DNA from: a virus
Reading direction: 5' to 3' (one strand)
IMG/VR virus record: IMGVR_UViG_3300050821_002921
Location: 1-41,631 of that record
Length of the DNA stretch: 41,631 bases
The stretch's first letter is position 1. Every line of letters begins with the position of its first letter. The translations under genes and the position numbers were made by a program. Under the pieces are notes generated by a model. That model had not been told where the DNA came from. It was given only the letters and a program-made list of their open reading frames with translations, and searched no databases. Shown in pieces: positions 7,233 to 14,947 of this stretch.

Positions 7233-8417
7233 ATGAATAACGCACTTACCACTACGCACCTGCCGCAACATCTCGCAGTCCTGCGCCAGAACGCAGCGAT
7301 GCAGTCCATCAACCAGGACGCCGTCAAAGGCATTGGCACTGGCTCATGGCCGCGCATCTCGCTAAAAGGTGGCCGGTTCCGCCTGCAAGACCCGCAAGGG
7401 CAGGAAATCGTCGTGCCGGATTACTTCCTCGACGTGGTGCTGGTCGCGGTCAATCCGCACGGCCTGTCAAAGATATGGTACTCTGGGTCGTACGATCCCG
7501 CCGGTGACGGTACCGCGCCGGGCTGTTACAGTGATAATGGCGTCGCGCCGTCATCGCGCGCAACGTCGCCACAATCAAGCACTTGCGCTGCTTGCCCGCA
7601 TAACGTGTGGGGTTCCAAGATCACACCGTCGGGCGCGCAGGTTAAGGCGTGCGCCGACATCAAGAAAGTAGCTGTACTGCTAGCCAACAATACGTCGGGC
7701 CCAGTATTTGAGCTACGCATTCCTGCGGCGTCCCTCTCCAACTGGGGCGCGTATGTGCGGGGGCTGGACGCCGCAGGCATCCCCGCCGCGTCGGTGGTCA
7801 CCCGTCTGCAATTTGATACCGCCGCCGACTACCCCAAGCTGGTATTTGGCACGCCTGTCCTGCAAGACGGCCAGTCACCGTACATTACGCCGGAAATGCT
7901 GGCTGATGTTATGGAAGTGCTAGGTAGCAACGAGGTTAAGCAGTGCACCGGCGAGGATGATAAGCCTCTACAGGCAGGAACTGCGCCCGTACAGCCAACG
8001 CCTCTCGGCCCACCGCGCGCGCCGATGGTAGCTGCCGCGCCTCCTCCCCTCCGCGCGCCGCACGTATCCGGCCCGCCGTTACCACCCACTTCAGTTGGTC
8101 CGACGCCTCCGCCCAACCCTGCGTTCCCGCACTCTGGTCGTATGCCGAGAGGGGATTTACCGCCAGCAACTCCACATATGTCACCGACGCAAGGGCTTAA
8201 TTCGGGGCCTGTGAAGCGTACCCGCGGGCGCAAGTCAGCTGGCAACCCGGCGCAGGATCCTTTACCGCCATCGGGGTCCCATCTTGGAGGAGCTATGAAC
8301 CCGCCTCCTTTCCTTCATAACATGCCGAATACTGCGCGTGATGCCTCAGCACCGGTAAGTGTGGCGGTGACAGATTCCGCTATGGATGATCTTTTAGCCC
8401 GGGCGATGCAGACATGA
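7233..8417 (+). CDS. Probable single-stranded DNA-binding protein, Pro-rich tail
   Basis: 394 aa. Residues 1 to about 250 form a folded domain with a likely zinc site: a Cys in GCYSDNG, a CxxC in TCAACPHN and a Cys in KACADIKK. Strands such as FRLQDPQGQ and LDVVLVAVNPHGLSK flank it. Residues about 250-370 are a proline-rich, low-complexity linker (PLGPPRAPM, APPPLRAPH and similar). A short acidic tail (DSAMDDLLARAM) follows. Folded domain, disordered linker and acidic tip is the layout of SSB proteins that recruit partners, and the position between helicase and primase fits. No OB fold can be proved by eye. Confidence 0.65.
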   Translation: MNNALTTTHLPQHLAVLRQNAAMQSINQDAVKGIGTGSWPRISLKGGRFRLQDPQGQEIVVPDYFLDVVLVAVNPHGLSKIWYSGSYDPAGDGTAPGCYSDNGVAPSSRATSPQSSTCAACPHNVWGSKITPSGAQVKACADIKKVAVLLANNTSGPVFELRIPAASLSNWGAYVRGLDAAGIPAASVVTRLQFDTAADYPKLVFGTPVLQDGQSPYITPEMLADVMEVLGSNEVKQCTGEDDKPLQAGTAPVQPTPLGPPRAPMVAAAPPPLRAPHVSGPPLPPTSVGPTPPPNPAFPHSGRMPRGDLPPATPHMSPTQGLNSGPVKRTRGRKSAGNPAQDPLPPSGSHLGGAMNPPPFLHNMPNTARDASAPVSVAVTDSAMDDLLARAMQT

Positions 8418-8716
8418 TCAAGGATGATTTAGTCAAGGCATCGGATGAAGCTCAGTTTACGCAGCAGGACGTTGCTACGTGGCTGGAGTATGGCTTCTCG
8501 ACAGTGCAGAACTGGATGAGTGGCAACCATGACCCGATGCCGGTCAAGCAGCATCATATTGCCAAACGATTAAAGTTACTCCGACGAGTGATGCAGCACG
8601 AGAAAGGTGGCCTTCCTGTGCCTCCTTCTATTACCCAGTATGAACGCAAAGCTTACATAGAAGGAATCCGGGACCGTGCACTTAAAGGAATTTTTGAGCC
8701 GGGTACTGCCAACTGA
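8414..8716 (+). CDS. Helix-turn-helix protein (100 aa)
   Basis: TQQDVATWLEYGFSTVQNWMSGNHDPMPVKQ reads as a Cro/C1-like helix-turn-helix with the recognition helix STVQNWMSG. A basic stretch (KRLKLLRRVMQHEKGG) follows, then a short C-terminal helix. It is coupled to the SSB-like gene by ATGA, and its 3' end overlaps the primase gene by 41 bases. It could regulate early genes or load the primase at the origin. Being embedded in the replication operon, it is not an obvious lysogeny repressor. Confidence 0.75.
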   Translation: MIKDDLVKASDEAQFTQQDVATWLEYGFSTVQNWMSGNHDPMPVKQHHIAKRLKLLRRVMQHEKGGLPVPPSITQYERKAYIEGIRDRALKGIFEPGTAN

Positions 8717-11390
8717 TGGTTACAAATGCTGGGTCGAGATCACGCCAAGAAAAAGAGTTATCCAGGGATTTGTTACCACCACTGACGAACTCGCAGAAAA
8801 GCTACTCGAAATAGATTCGCGTGGCCGTGATGCCTATTTCGGCTGCGCGTCGTTCAAGACGCCAGATAATCGGCAAGGAGCCAATACTCTCGCGGCCAAG
8901 GCATTCTGGTTGGACATCGACGCTGGGGAAGGGAAACCATATGCTACCGCCGATGATGCAATTCAAGCATGTGACGCATTTTGCAATCGGCACAGCCTGC
9001 CTCTACCAGGTATCGTTCGGAGTGGAGGTGGTTGTCATGCTTACTGGATCCTTAGTAACAGCATTGACCGCGAGACATGGCTTGCAAACGCTGCTCACCT
9101 TAAACTACTTACAAACGCTTCGGGATTCTTTTGCGACCCATCGCGCACCGCCGACATCGCCTCCATCCTCCGTGCCCCTGGGACAAAAAATTATAAACTT
9201 TCCGTCCCCCGCCCTGTAGAAATTGATAGCGACGACGGTTGGGAGCCGGGTAATTTTTTAGGATTATTACAAGGTATAACTCCCCTATCGCCCCTCCAGA
9301 CTGGCAGTTTGGCTATAAATTCTCAAGGTGGAATTACCGGTTTACCAAGCAACGTAGATTTATTAGCAGGTACGAGCAAAGCCTTCGATTCAACTAAAGG
9401 TGTTGAAGCGGGCAGGCGCGGCAGTACGCAGCTTAAATATGCCGGTGAACTAGTGGCCAAGGGGCATCCTGAGGAAGAAGTTATCCGCTTGTGCTTGGAA
9501 TGGAACCAGCTATGCACACCACCGCAGGATGACAAGGAGGTAGTGCGCGTCGTACGCAGCGCATTCACCATGCACGCGCAGAAGCACCCGCCCGTACTGG
9601 CACCGGAAGAACTCCCAACATTGCCGGAGCTGCCCCACAATTTTAAGTGGGGGCCGCAGCAGCAACTACTGATAAAAGTTAAGGTAGCTCAGGACGACGG
9701 GAGCGAGAAGGAAGAGCTGAAAGTTGTATCGCCATACCCGGTGTACCTAGTTTCCATTATGAATAATGAAGGTGGCGCGCGTACTAACTCTTTCCTGTTC
9801 CGCCAATGGAGCGCGGTAGATGGCTGGAATGATTTCTCCATGAGTTCCGAGCAAATTAACTCGTCAGACTGGTATGCCCAGTGGGAAAAGAATGGTGGCA
9901 GTATCCACGCTGGCATGGATAAATATTTTAAAATCTACATAAGGGAGGCAATCATTATGTTGCGCGCGCAAGGGGAGACAACCCGGTATAGCCAGTTTGG
10001 CTGGAAAGAAAATGACAACGCTTTTCTGGTGGGCGATGTGCTGCTACGGAACTCCCAGCCGTCCAGGGCACACGGTACGGATAAGCTCGCAAACCTGATG
10101 CGCGGTATGGCGTTACCCAAAGAGGGGTCACTGGAAGAGTGGACAGCCACCGCGGACCAGTTTTTTGCGCCGGGGATGGAAGCCCACGGCTTCGCGTTGC
10201 TCTGCGGGTTCGCCGCGCCGCTGATCCATTTCTGTGCCGGTATGGGGGATGGTGGCGCTGTCTTATCGTTGATGAGTGAGGGCAGCGGCAATGGGAAGAC
10301 TCCTATAACTGAGGCTATCTCTAGTATATGGGGCGACCTGTCCTCCACTATCATGAGTGCTAGCTCGACCGAGAACAGCTTAATGGAGTCGGTGGTGCGC
10401 CATTGCCATTTGCCCGTGATCCGTGAAGAAATGAGTAAGGGTGACCCGGTCATTGTTGCGGAAAATATAAAGCGGTTCACTGTGGGTATCGACCGCGAGC
10501 GCCTCAACAAAGATGGCGCGGCTAAAGGTATATCCGAGAGGTATCAAACATTGTTGATATGTGTGTCCAATTTATCACTTTACGAAACCGTAGCTATGGC
10601 TGACCAGGCGGCTTCGCGCCGCATATTTGAGATAGATGTGAAGCGTCCTGACAGTGAAATATTTGACAACCTGGGCGGGTTAACCCGTGAGATGATGCGT
10701 TGCCGGGCTTATGCGGGACGTAGATACGCACAGCTACTCACCGCCCCGGGTTATCGCCAGTACTTGATAGAACACTTGACCGGCACGTCTAAAGATAAAG
10801 CAGGCAGCGTTATTATGAAATACCGCGGCGTTCTAGAAACTTCGGCGGAGCATCGTTTTATTGTGTGGCTTCTAGCCGCGGCTGAAGTGGCAGGGCGAAT
10901 AGTAGTTAACGATGGCATATTGCATTTCGACGTCGACCGGATAATGAATTGGGCAAAAGACCAAGCGTATGCCCGGGTACATGCTAAGGACGCCGACACT
11001 GCAGAGGGCAAACTGCAGCGCTTTCTTGGGGAAAATGTAGGCGGTATCCTGGTAGTGGCGGATGCGTTCACGCCAGGGAAGCCTTTACTCGTGCACACGG
11101 AACCTAAATACGCCTTGGTTGGCCGCGCCGAAATGAAGAGTAAGCTATTGTATATTTCCAGCGATGCCATGCGGCGCTGGTGCACAAAAAACAAATATCC
11201 TTTCCTCGGGCTGGGCAGGCACTTAGCAGAGCAAGGGATAATTCTCGAACGCAGTAAGCAGATTACGTTGGGCGCCGGCACTATGATCCCTTCGGCGCGT
11301 ACCTATTGCTGGGAAATCGACCTCGACCACCCTTCAATGAGTGGCACCCTGCAACAGGTGGCTAGTAACGTCATTCCAATAACTGCGTAA
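8676..11390 (+). CDS. AEP primase fused to DUF927-type helicase
   Basis: 904 aa. The archaeo-eukaryotic primase domain shows FWLDIDAGEG (D-x-D), RSGGGCHAYWIL (the conserved His) and an RAPGTKNYK segment, all within residues 1 to about 190. The middle links to a DUF927-like region and a P-loop ATPase with GSGNGKT (about 535) and acidic PVIREEM as motif B. This gives primase and helicase in one chain, as in many phages and plasmids. The start is GTG at 8676, because residues from there (FLSRVLPTDGYKCW) match the usual beginning of this primase family. It should work with the PolA at 2022. Confidence 0.93.
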   Translation: MHLKEFLSRVLPTDGYKCWVEITPRKRVIQGFVTTTDELAEKLLEIDSRGRDAYFGCASFKTPDNRQGANTLAAKAFWLDIDAGEGKPYATADDAIQACDAFCNRHSLPLPGIVRSGGGCHAYWILSNSIDRETWLANAAHLKLLTNASGFFCDPSRTADIASILRAPGTKNYKLSVPRPVEIDSDDGWEPGNFLGLLQGITPLSPLQTGSLAINSQGGITGLPSNVDLLAGTSKAFDSTKGVEAGRRGSTQLKYAGELVAKGHPEEEVIRLCLEWNQLCTPPQDDKEVVRVVRSAFTMHAQKHPPVLAPEELPTLPELPHNFKWGPQQQLLIKVKVAQDDGSEKEELKVVSPYPVYLVSIMNNEGGARTNSFLFRQWSAVDGWNDFSMSSEQINSSDWYAQWEKNGGSIHAGMDKYFKIYIREAIIMLRAQGETTRYSQFGWKENDNAFLVGDVLLRNSQPSRAHGTDKLANLMRGMALPKEGSLEEWTATADQFFAPGMEAHGFALLCGFAAPLIHFCAGMGDGGAVLSLMSEGSGNGKTPITEAISSIWGDLSSTIMSASSTENSLMESVVRHCHLPVIREEMSKGDPVIVAENIKRFTVGIDRERLNKDGAAKGISERYQTLLICVSNLSLYETVAMADQAASRRIFEIDVKRPDSEIFDNLGGLTREMMRCRAYAGRRYAQLLTAPGYRQYLIEHLTGTSKDKAGSVIMKYRGVLETSAEHRFIVWLLAAAEVAGRIVVNDGILHFDVDRIMNWAKDQAYARVHAKDADTAEGKLQRFLGENVGGILVVADAFTPGKPLLVHTEPKYALVGRAEMKSKLLYISSDAMRRWCTKNKYPFLGLGRHLAEQGIILERSKQITLGAGTMIPSARTYCWEIDLDHPSMSGTLQQVASNVIPITA

Positions 11391-11472
11391 ATTGCAGTTG
11401 CTATTACTTGTACCTATGGTAAAGTGCGTAGCTAAGGGCGGGGTTATAATATCATTTTAATAGGGGGAACCT
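11391..11472 (+). promoter_or_regulatory. Intergenic promoter candidate before cargo unit
   Basis: This 82-bp gap separates the replication block from the exported-protein/Wzy unit. A perfect TATAAT lies at 11445-11450, and GGGGGAA at 11463-11469 serves as the ribosome-binding site. No good TTGACA sits 17 bases upstream of the -10, so the promoter may be weak or activator-dependent. No terminator hairpin is seen. Confidence 0.5.
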
Positions 11473-12150
11473 ATGAAGTTTTCTAAATTAAAAGCGGCCA
11501 TAATGGTCTCTTTCCTTAGCTTATGCCTCTTCGTAGGGTACCAAGCAAAGTCAGCTATACAGCTTGGCGGGTCGATATTCCCTCTTACTTATATATCCAC
11601 CCCGAACATTAACACGACCGACGGTTTCAACCAAATGTTGTCGCTGCTCAACCAGCAGGTTGCGGCATTTCCTACTAACAAGCAAGGCGCAGCTTTCCAG
11701 ACCGCGCCGGGGTTGAACCCACTTATCCAATTATCCTACGTCGATATACCGGCTGAAAATGGTTTGCTGTCTCAAGGTAACGGCGTTACTAACAATATCC
11801 TTGTTGCTCCTACTACGGGCGTAACTATCTTTCCGGTAGGTGGTGGCGTTTCTATGTTTGCTTCCGGAGCGGAGACAACTGGTACGGGTGTTACAATCCT
11901 TTGTAGCCCAAGCGGTAATAAAATTATGACCCCTCAGGCGGCTTACCTGTTGAACAATCTCGTTATTGGCGGGTTCTTTTCGACTACCGCGGCGGTCACT
12001 TCCGCAGGTAATATCCCACTTGCATCAGCCTTCACCGCCGGTTGTCTATCCGGCGACGGCGTAGTTGCGTCGGGTAACAGCTCAACTAATATGGGTACCA
12101 TGACTGACCTGTTCATCAACTTTCCATACGTCACCTATACCGGTCGGTAA
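11473..12150 (+). CDS. Exported protein of unknown function (225 aa)
   Basis: A clear Sec signal peptide opens the protein: basic MKFSKLKAA, hydrophobic IMVSFLSLCLFVGY, and a cleavage-like site near QAKSAIQ. The mature part is low in charge and rich in Gly/Thr/Asn with alternating beta-like segments (GVTIFPVGGGVSMFASG), like fibre or surface-adhesin repeats. Two cysteines (CSPSG and GCLSG) could form a disulfide. It is followed two bases later by the Wzy-like gene. It is transcribed opposite to the virion genes, so a host-surface role is more likely than a structural one, but neither is proven. Confidence 0.75.
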   Translation: MKFSKLKAAIMVSFLSLCLFVGYQAKSAIQLGGSIFPLTYISTPNINTTDGFNQMLSLLNQQVAAFPTNKQGAAFQTAPGLNPLIQLSYVDIPAENGLLSQGNGVTNNILVAPTTGVTIFPVGGGVSMFASGAETTGTGVTILCSPSGNKIMTPQAAYLLNNLVIGGFFSTTAAVTSAGNIPLASAFTAGCLSGDGVVASGNSSTNMGTMTDLFINFPYVTYTGR

Positions 12151-12152
12151 TC

Positions 12153-13277
12153 GTGTACAGACTTGCGGGGGTCTTACACGCTATAGCACTAGCGACAGCA
12201 TTGTGCGTCCAGTCATTACATAGCCTTCTTGCGGGGGCTTGGATTCCATTCTACGCTACTGGGTGTGCTATACTTCTGGCCGAGTTCAAATACGAGCCAA
12301 AAAGAAACCTCCTCTGGTGGGCGGCGTTAGCATGGGCAATAGCACTAACATGCTCAACTTTCCTTATTAAACCAGTTCTTTCCGGCGCAGCTTATTATGT
12401 ATTGCTACTTCCATTGCCGACATTATTACTTTGCATGCACGAAAAAGCTCTGCATTGGTACATGCTTATTTTTAGTGCCGTCGTTATTCTTTATATCATA
12501 GGTGTCGACGGCCAGCTCCTGTTCGATGTCCACTACCATGGTTACGAAGCGGGTAATACGCGCACGTTGCATTCCTGGCCAGTGCTCGATCCCAACAATG
12601 CCGCAGCTATCATTTCGATTGCCGTCATCAGCTCATTATACGGCATGATGTACGTCAACACGGCGTGGGGCTGGTGGTTGTGGCCGACAGGACTTGCTTG
12701 GTACGCTACAGGAAGCCGGGGCGGTTTACTGGCCATTATGGTCGGGGTTTTTCTTTTACTATACCCTCGCATACGCCCGATGTTAGAACGGAAGCACTTA
12801 CCTATATTAGCCATGCTAGCCTTTATAGGAGGTATAAGTATAAGCGTCATCGGGCTCCACCTCTCCCCGGAATTCTTTCAATCCGTTGGCTTCCGCGCCG
12901 ATTTATGGATAACGACATGGCACATGATAGGTATGGAACCCTGGCGTGGTATAGGATTCGGGGAATTTTCCACTTACTATGCCCATTTAAGGAGCGAAGC
13001 CTATACCGCAGGATATTTCGCCCATAACGATCCCCTGCAATTCATCGCTGAGATGGGTATCCCGCTGGGGCTAGTGTTCTGGCTTATACCAATAGCTGTA
13101 TGGCGCACAACAGGTAAAGAAAATTATCTCGCGGCTGTATTGTTTTTTGTTATAGTATTGCAATCCTTTATCGAGTTTCAACTTTATGTTCCAGCTATAA
13201 GTATGCTCACCGGCTTGATACTGACTTACCATCACATTAACCGGCCGAAAGGGAAGAAAAAATGTTTACCGACTTGA
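12153..13277 (+). CDS. O-antigen polymerase/ligase-like membrane protein (Wzy/WaaL)
   Basis: 374 aa with about ten hydrophobic segments and a GTG start directly after the exported-protein gene. The C-terminal half has Wzy_C/O-antigen ligase-type features: GSRGGLLAIMVG (about 187), an outer loop with GIGFGEF and AHNDPLQFIAEMGIPLG (about 290), and closing membrane segments. Enzymes of this family polymerise or attach lipid-linked sugar repeats in the inner membrane. In a phage, the likely role is altering the host O-antigen to block superinfection or change serotype. A full-length, intact gene in a genome without an integrase is unusual. Polymerase and ligase cannot be told apart from sequence. 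Confidence 0.8.
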   Translation: MYRLAGVLHAIALATALCVQSLHSLLAGAWIPFYATGCAILLAEFKYEPKRNLLWWAALAWAIALTCSTFLIKPVLSGAAYYVLLLPLPTLLLCMHEKALHWYMLIFSAVVILYIIGVDGQLLFDVHYHGYEAGNTRTLHSWPVLDPNNAAAIISIAVISSLYGMMYVNTAWGWWLWPTGLAWYATGSRGGLLAIMVGVFLLLYPRIRPMLERKHLPILAMLAFIGGISISVIGLHLSPEFFQSVGFRADLWITTWHMIGMEPWRGIGFGEFSTYYAHLRSEAYTAGYFAHNDPLQFIAEMGIPLGLVFWLIPIAVWRTTGKENYLAAVLFFVIVLQSFIEFQLYVPAISMLTGLILTYHHINRPKGKKKCLPT

Positions 13278-13429
13278 TGGATGGTGAGTATGATGACTGC
13301 AATACGGACGCTACCGGAAGAATTATGCTGCTGCCTGCTAAGCCTACACCTGAGCAACTGGCTCGTGCTCGAGAAGCAACCCAGGGCGATGACCAATCGC
13401 TTTCCCCACCTGCTCATAAAGCTCCCTGA
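13262..13429 (+). CDS. Small protein at end of rightward arm (55 aa)
   Basis: The ATG at 13262 follows GGGAAGAAAA and overlaps the Wzy-like stop by 16 bases. The peptide begins MFTDLMDGEYDDCNTDATG and contains LLPAKPTPEQLARAREATQ, an amphipathic helix of the sort seen in small phage proteins. Its last 86 bases overlap, on the opposite strand, the end of the leftward arm. Both overlapping frames look protein-like. Function unknown. Confidence 0.5.
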   Translation: MFTDLMDGEYDDCNTDATGRIMLLPAKPTPEQLARAREATQGDDQSLSPPAHKAP

Positions 13430-13580
13430 GCGCGTCGCTCTCCCGCTTCCTAAAGGCATTCTCATCAGCTTTAAGCCGGGCAGTAACGCCACTCACGGCC
13501 ACATCCTTCTTTAATCCGACGACACGGATATAGTTAGGGTCGCTAGACGCAGGCGTCGGCATGTCCAGCACTTCCTCCAT
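13344..13580 (-). CDS. Terminal leftward ORF, start uncertain, unknown helical protein
   Basis: The C-terminal 90 or so residues of this frame look real: VASKSLKVMEEVLDMP, then YIRVVGLKKDVAVSGVTARLKADENAFR, then a charged helix. This resembles small helical phage DNA-binding proteins, and a small terminase is possible because none is found next to TerL. The only ATG in the convincing part is at 13580 (weak AAGG before it), giving 78 aa. Protein-like sequence continues upstream to about 13665, into the end of the PurD-like gene in the -1 frame, without ATG, GTG or TTG. A frameshift, sequence error or unusual start is possible. The end overlaps the convergent 55-aa gene. Confidence 0.5.
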   Translation of the reverse strand: MEEVLDMPTPASSDPNYIRVVGLKKDVAVSGVTARLKADENAFRKRESDALRELYEQVGKAIGHRPGLLLEHEPVAQV

Positions 13581-13630
13581 AACCTTAAGGCTCTTGCTGG
13601 CGACACGAGTGAGTAGCGCATGGTCTTGCT

Positions 13631-14947
13631 CTAATCGTAACTCATCCCGGTCGCGTATCCCATCGCTTGTAACTGGGGCAGTTGCTTCTTCAGGCGGTTC
13701 GATATATCGGTCCGGTACATTAAAGAATTGGGGATCTCGACTTTCTTGATAGCTTTGTACGCTGCCTTCTTCGCTTGCAATACGGTCTCCCCCGTCCCCG
13801 TTACCGTCATGATGTAATCGCCGGCGGTTACCAAACAGGGCTGCGTACTTATTGTCCCACCCTTCTTTATCGGTGCCGTGCCCAGCATCATCTGGCACGG
13901 GTGATAGTCCTGGTGGGGGACTAGGGGGACGTTGTAAACCGGTATCTCCTCCACGTCGCGCCCCGTCAGGCGGGAGTATGGGTAGTCCGGTATCGACAGC
14001 ACTACGCCGACCGCTACTTCGTCTAACCGGCGGTTTCGCGCGTCCTTGCCGTTTGCCAGGTCCATTAGCCATTCGATTGAATCCCCTTCATGCAGCGCCT
14101 GCTGAATGTTCACTGTCGGGTAACCAAACCGGCAAGTAAACTCAAGCGGCCACGGCGTGCCCTTTTCATCTATAATACAGTTTACGTCAATATCCCCGAT
14201 ATGTCCAGTCTTGGCAAGGGCTTCCTCCAGTGGCGCAAGCACTTTCTTAGCCAGCGATGACTTGGCGACGTAGCGGATTACCGTACCCTGCTCACCGGTG
14301 GCAACCCCAAGGTCGTCGTTCATTAGCTTTTTAAATTCCCAGTTTTCTTCCCAGCCGCGGTTGAATCCGCCCGGGCCAAACCAGCTCGCCACGGCCATTT
14401 CTATACCGGGCGTGAACTCTTGGAGCATGAAGGGCGGTTTTAACTTACCCAGCTTTTTCCACCGCTCGAGCATAAATACCATATCCTGCGGGGATTTTGA
14501 CACGTAAGAAAGTGCCTTGTCCGGGTTGTCGCCCGCGGGCTTAGACACAAAGCGCTGGTCTTGCTTCTTCACGTAGGCAATGGCCTTATCGTAGTTGTTA
14601 AACATGGTGTAGGGGAGCGTGTCGATGCCGTGGTCAGCGAAGATTTTCTGCCCGTATTCCCTGTCAATTTCCCATTTGGCGGATTCCTCGGTGGGGCCGA
14701 TGACAACACAGCCGTCGCGCCGCCAGGCGTCGGCTTCCTTCATGTACAGGTTATTCTGCGACAGGATGATGATGTCCGCCCACTTCACAAACGGCCGGTA
14801 CTCGCGGACTATCTTGGTCAGCCCCTTGCCAACTTTTGCGGTGTGTGGGGTATCCTTGATAAAGCGGCGCACGTCATGGCCATCGGTTACCGCGCGCCAT
14901 GCGAGATCGGTCAGCTCGCCATCCTGGTCTATAAAAAGAACTTTCAC
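13631..14947 (-). CDS. PurD-like ATP-grasp ligase
   Basis: 438 aa, the usual length of phosphoribosylamine-glycine ligase. The N-terminal Rossmann-like lobe (KVLFIDQDGELTDLAW) leads to VVIGPTEESAKWEIDREYG. The ATP-grasp core shows FVSKPAGDNPDKAL, FMLQEFTPGIEMAV and LEFTCRFGYPTVN (about 272), which parallels the EFNCRFGDPE signature of PurD. The C-terminal lobe (LVTAGDYIMTVTGTGETVLQAKKAAYKAI, then MYRTDIS) matches the PurD C-domain. PurD joins glycine to phosphoribosylamine in purine synthesis. Here it sits at the tail of the virion operon, with no other purine gene, and has diverged in loops such as DNPDKA, so a different amine/acid substrate is possible. GTG start overlapping the upstream stop. 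Confidence 0.85.
   Translation of the reverse strand: MKVLFIDQDGELTDLAWRAVTDGHDVRRFIKDTPHTAKVGKGLTKIVREYRPFVKWADIIILSQNNLYMKEADAWRRDGCVVIGPTEESAKWEIDREYGQKIFADHGIDTLPYTMFNNYDKAIAYVKKQDQRFVSKPAGDNPDKALSYVSKSPQDMVFMLERWKKLGKLKPPFMLQEFTPGIEMAVASWFGPGGFNRGWEENWEFKKLMNDDLGVATGEQGTVIRYVAKSSLAKKVLAPLEEALAKTGHIGDIDVNCIIDEKGTPWPLEFTCRFGYPTVNIQQALHEGDSIEWLMDLANGKDARNRRLDEVAVGVVLSIPDYPYSRLTGRDVEEIPVYNVPLVPHQDYHPCQMMLGTAPIKKGGTISTQPCLVTAGDYIMTVTGTGETVLQAKKAAYKAIKKVEIPNSLMYRTDISNRLKKQLPQLQAMGYATGMSYD

Noticed and set aside
13580-14072. Upstream two-thirds of the 242-aa minus-strand frame
   Set aside because: It lies antiparallel-like in composition within the PurD-like gene in another frame, is Arg/Pro-rich, and only the part after about 13665 looks protein-like.
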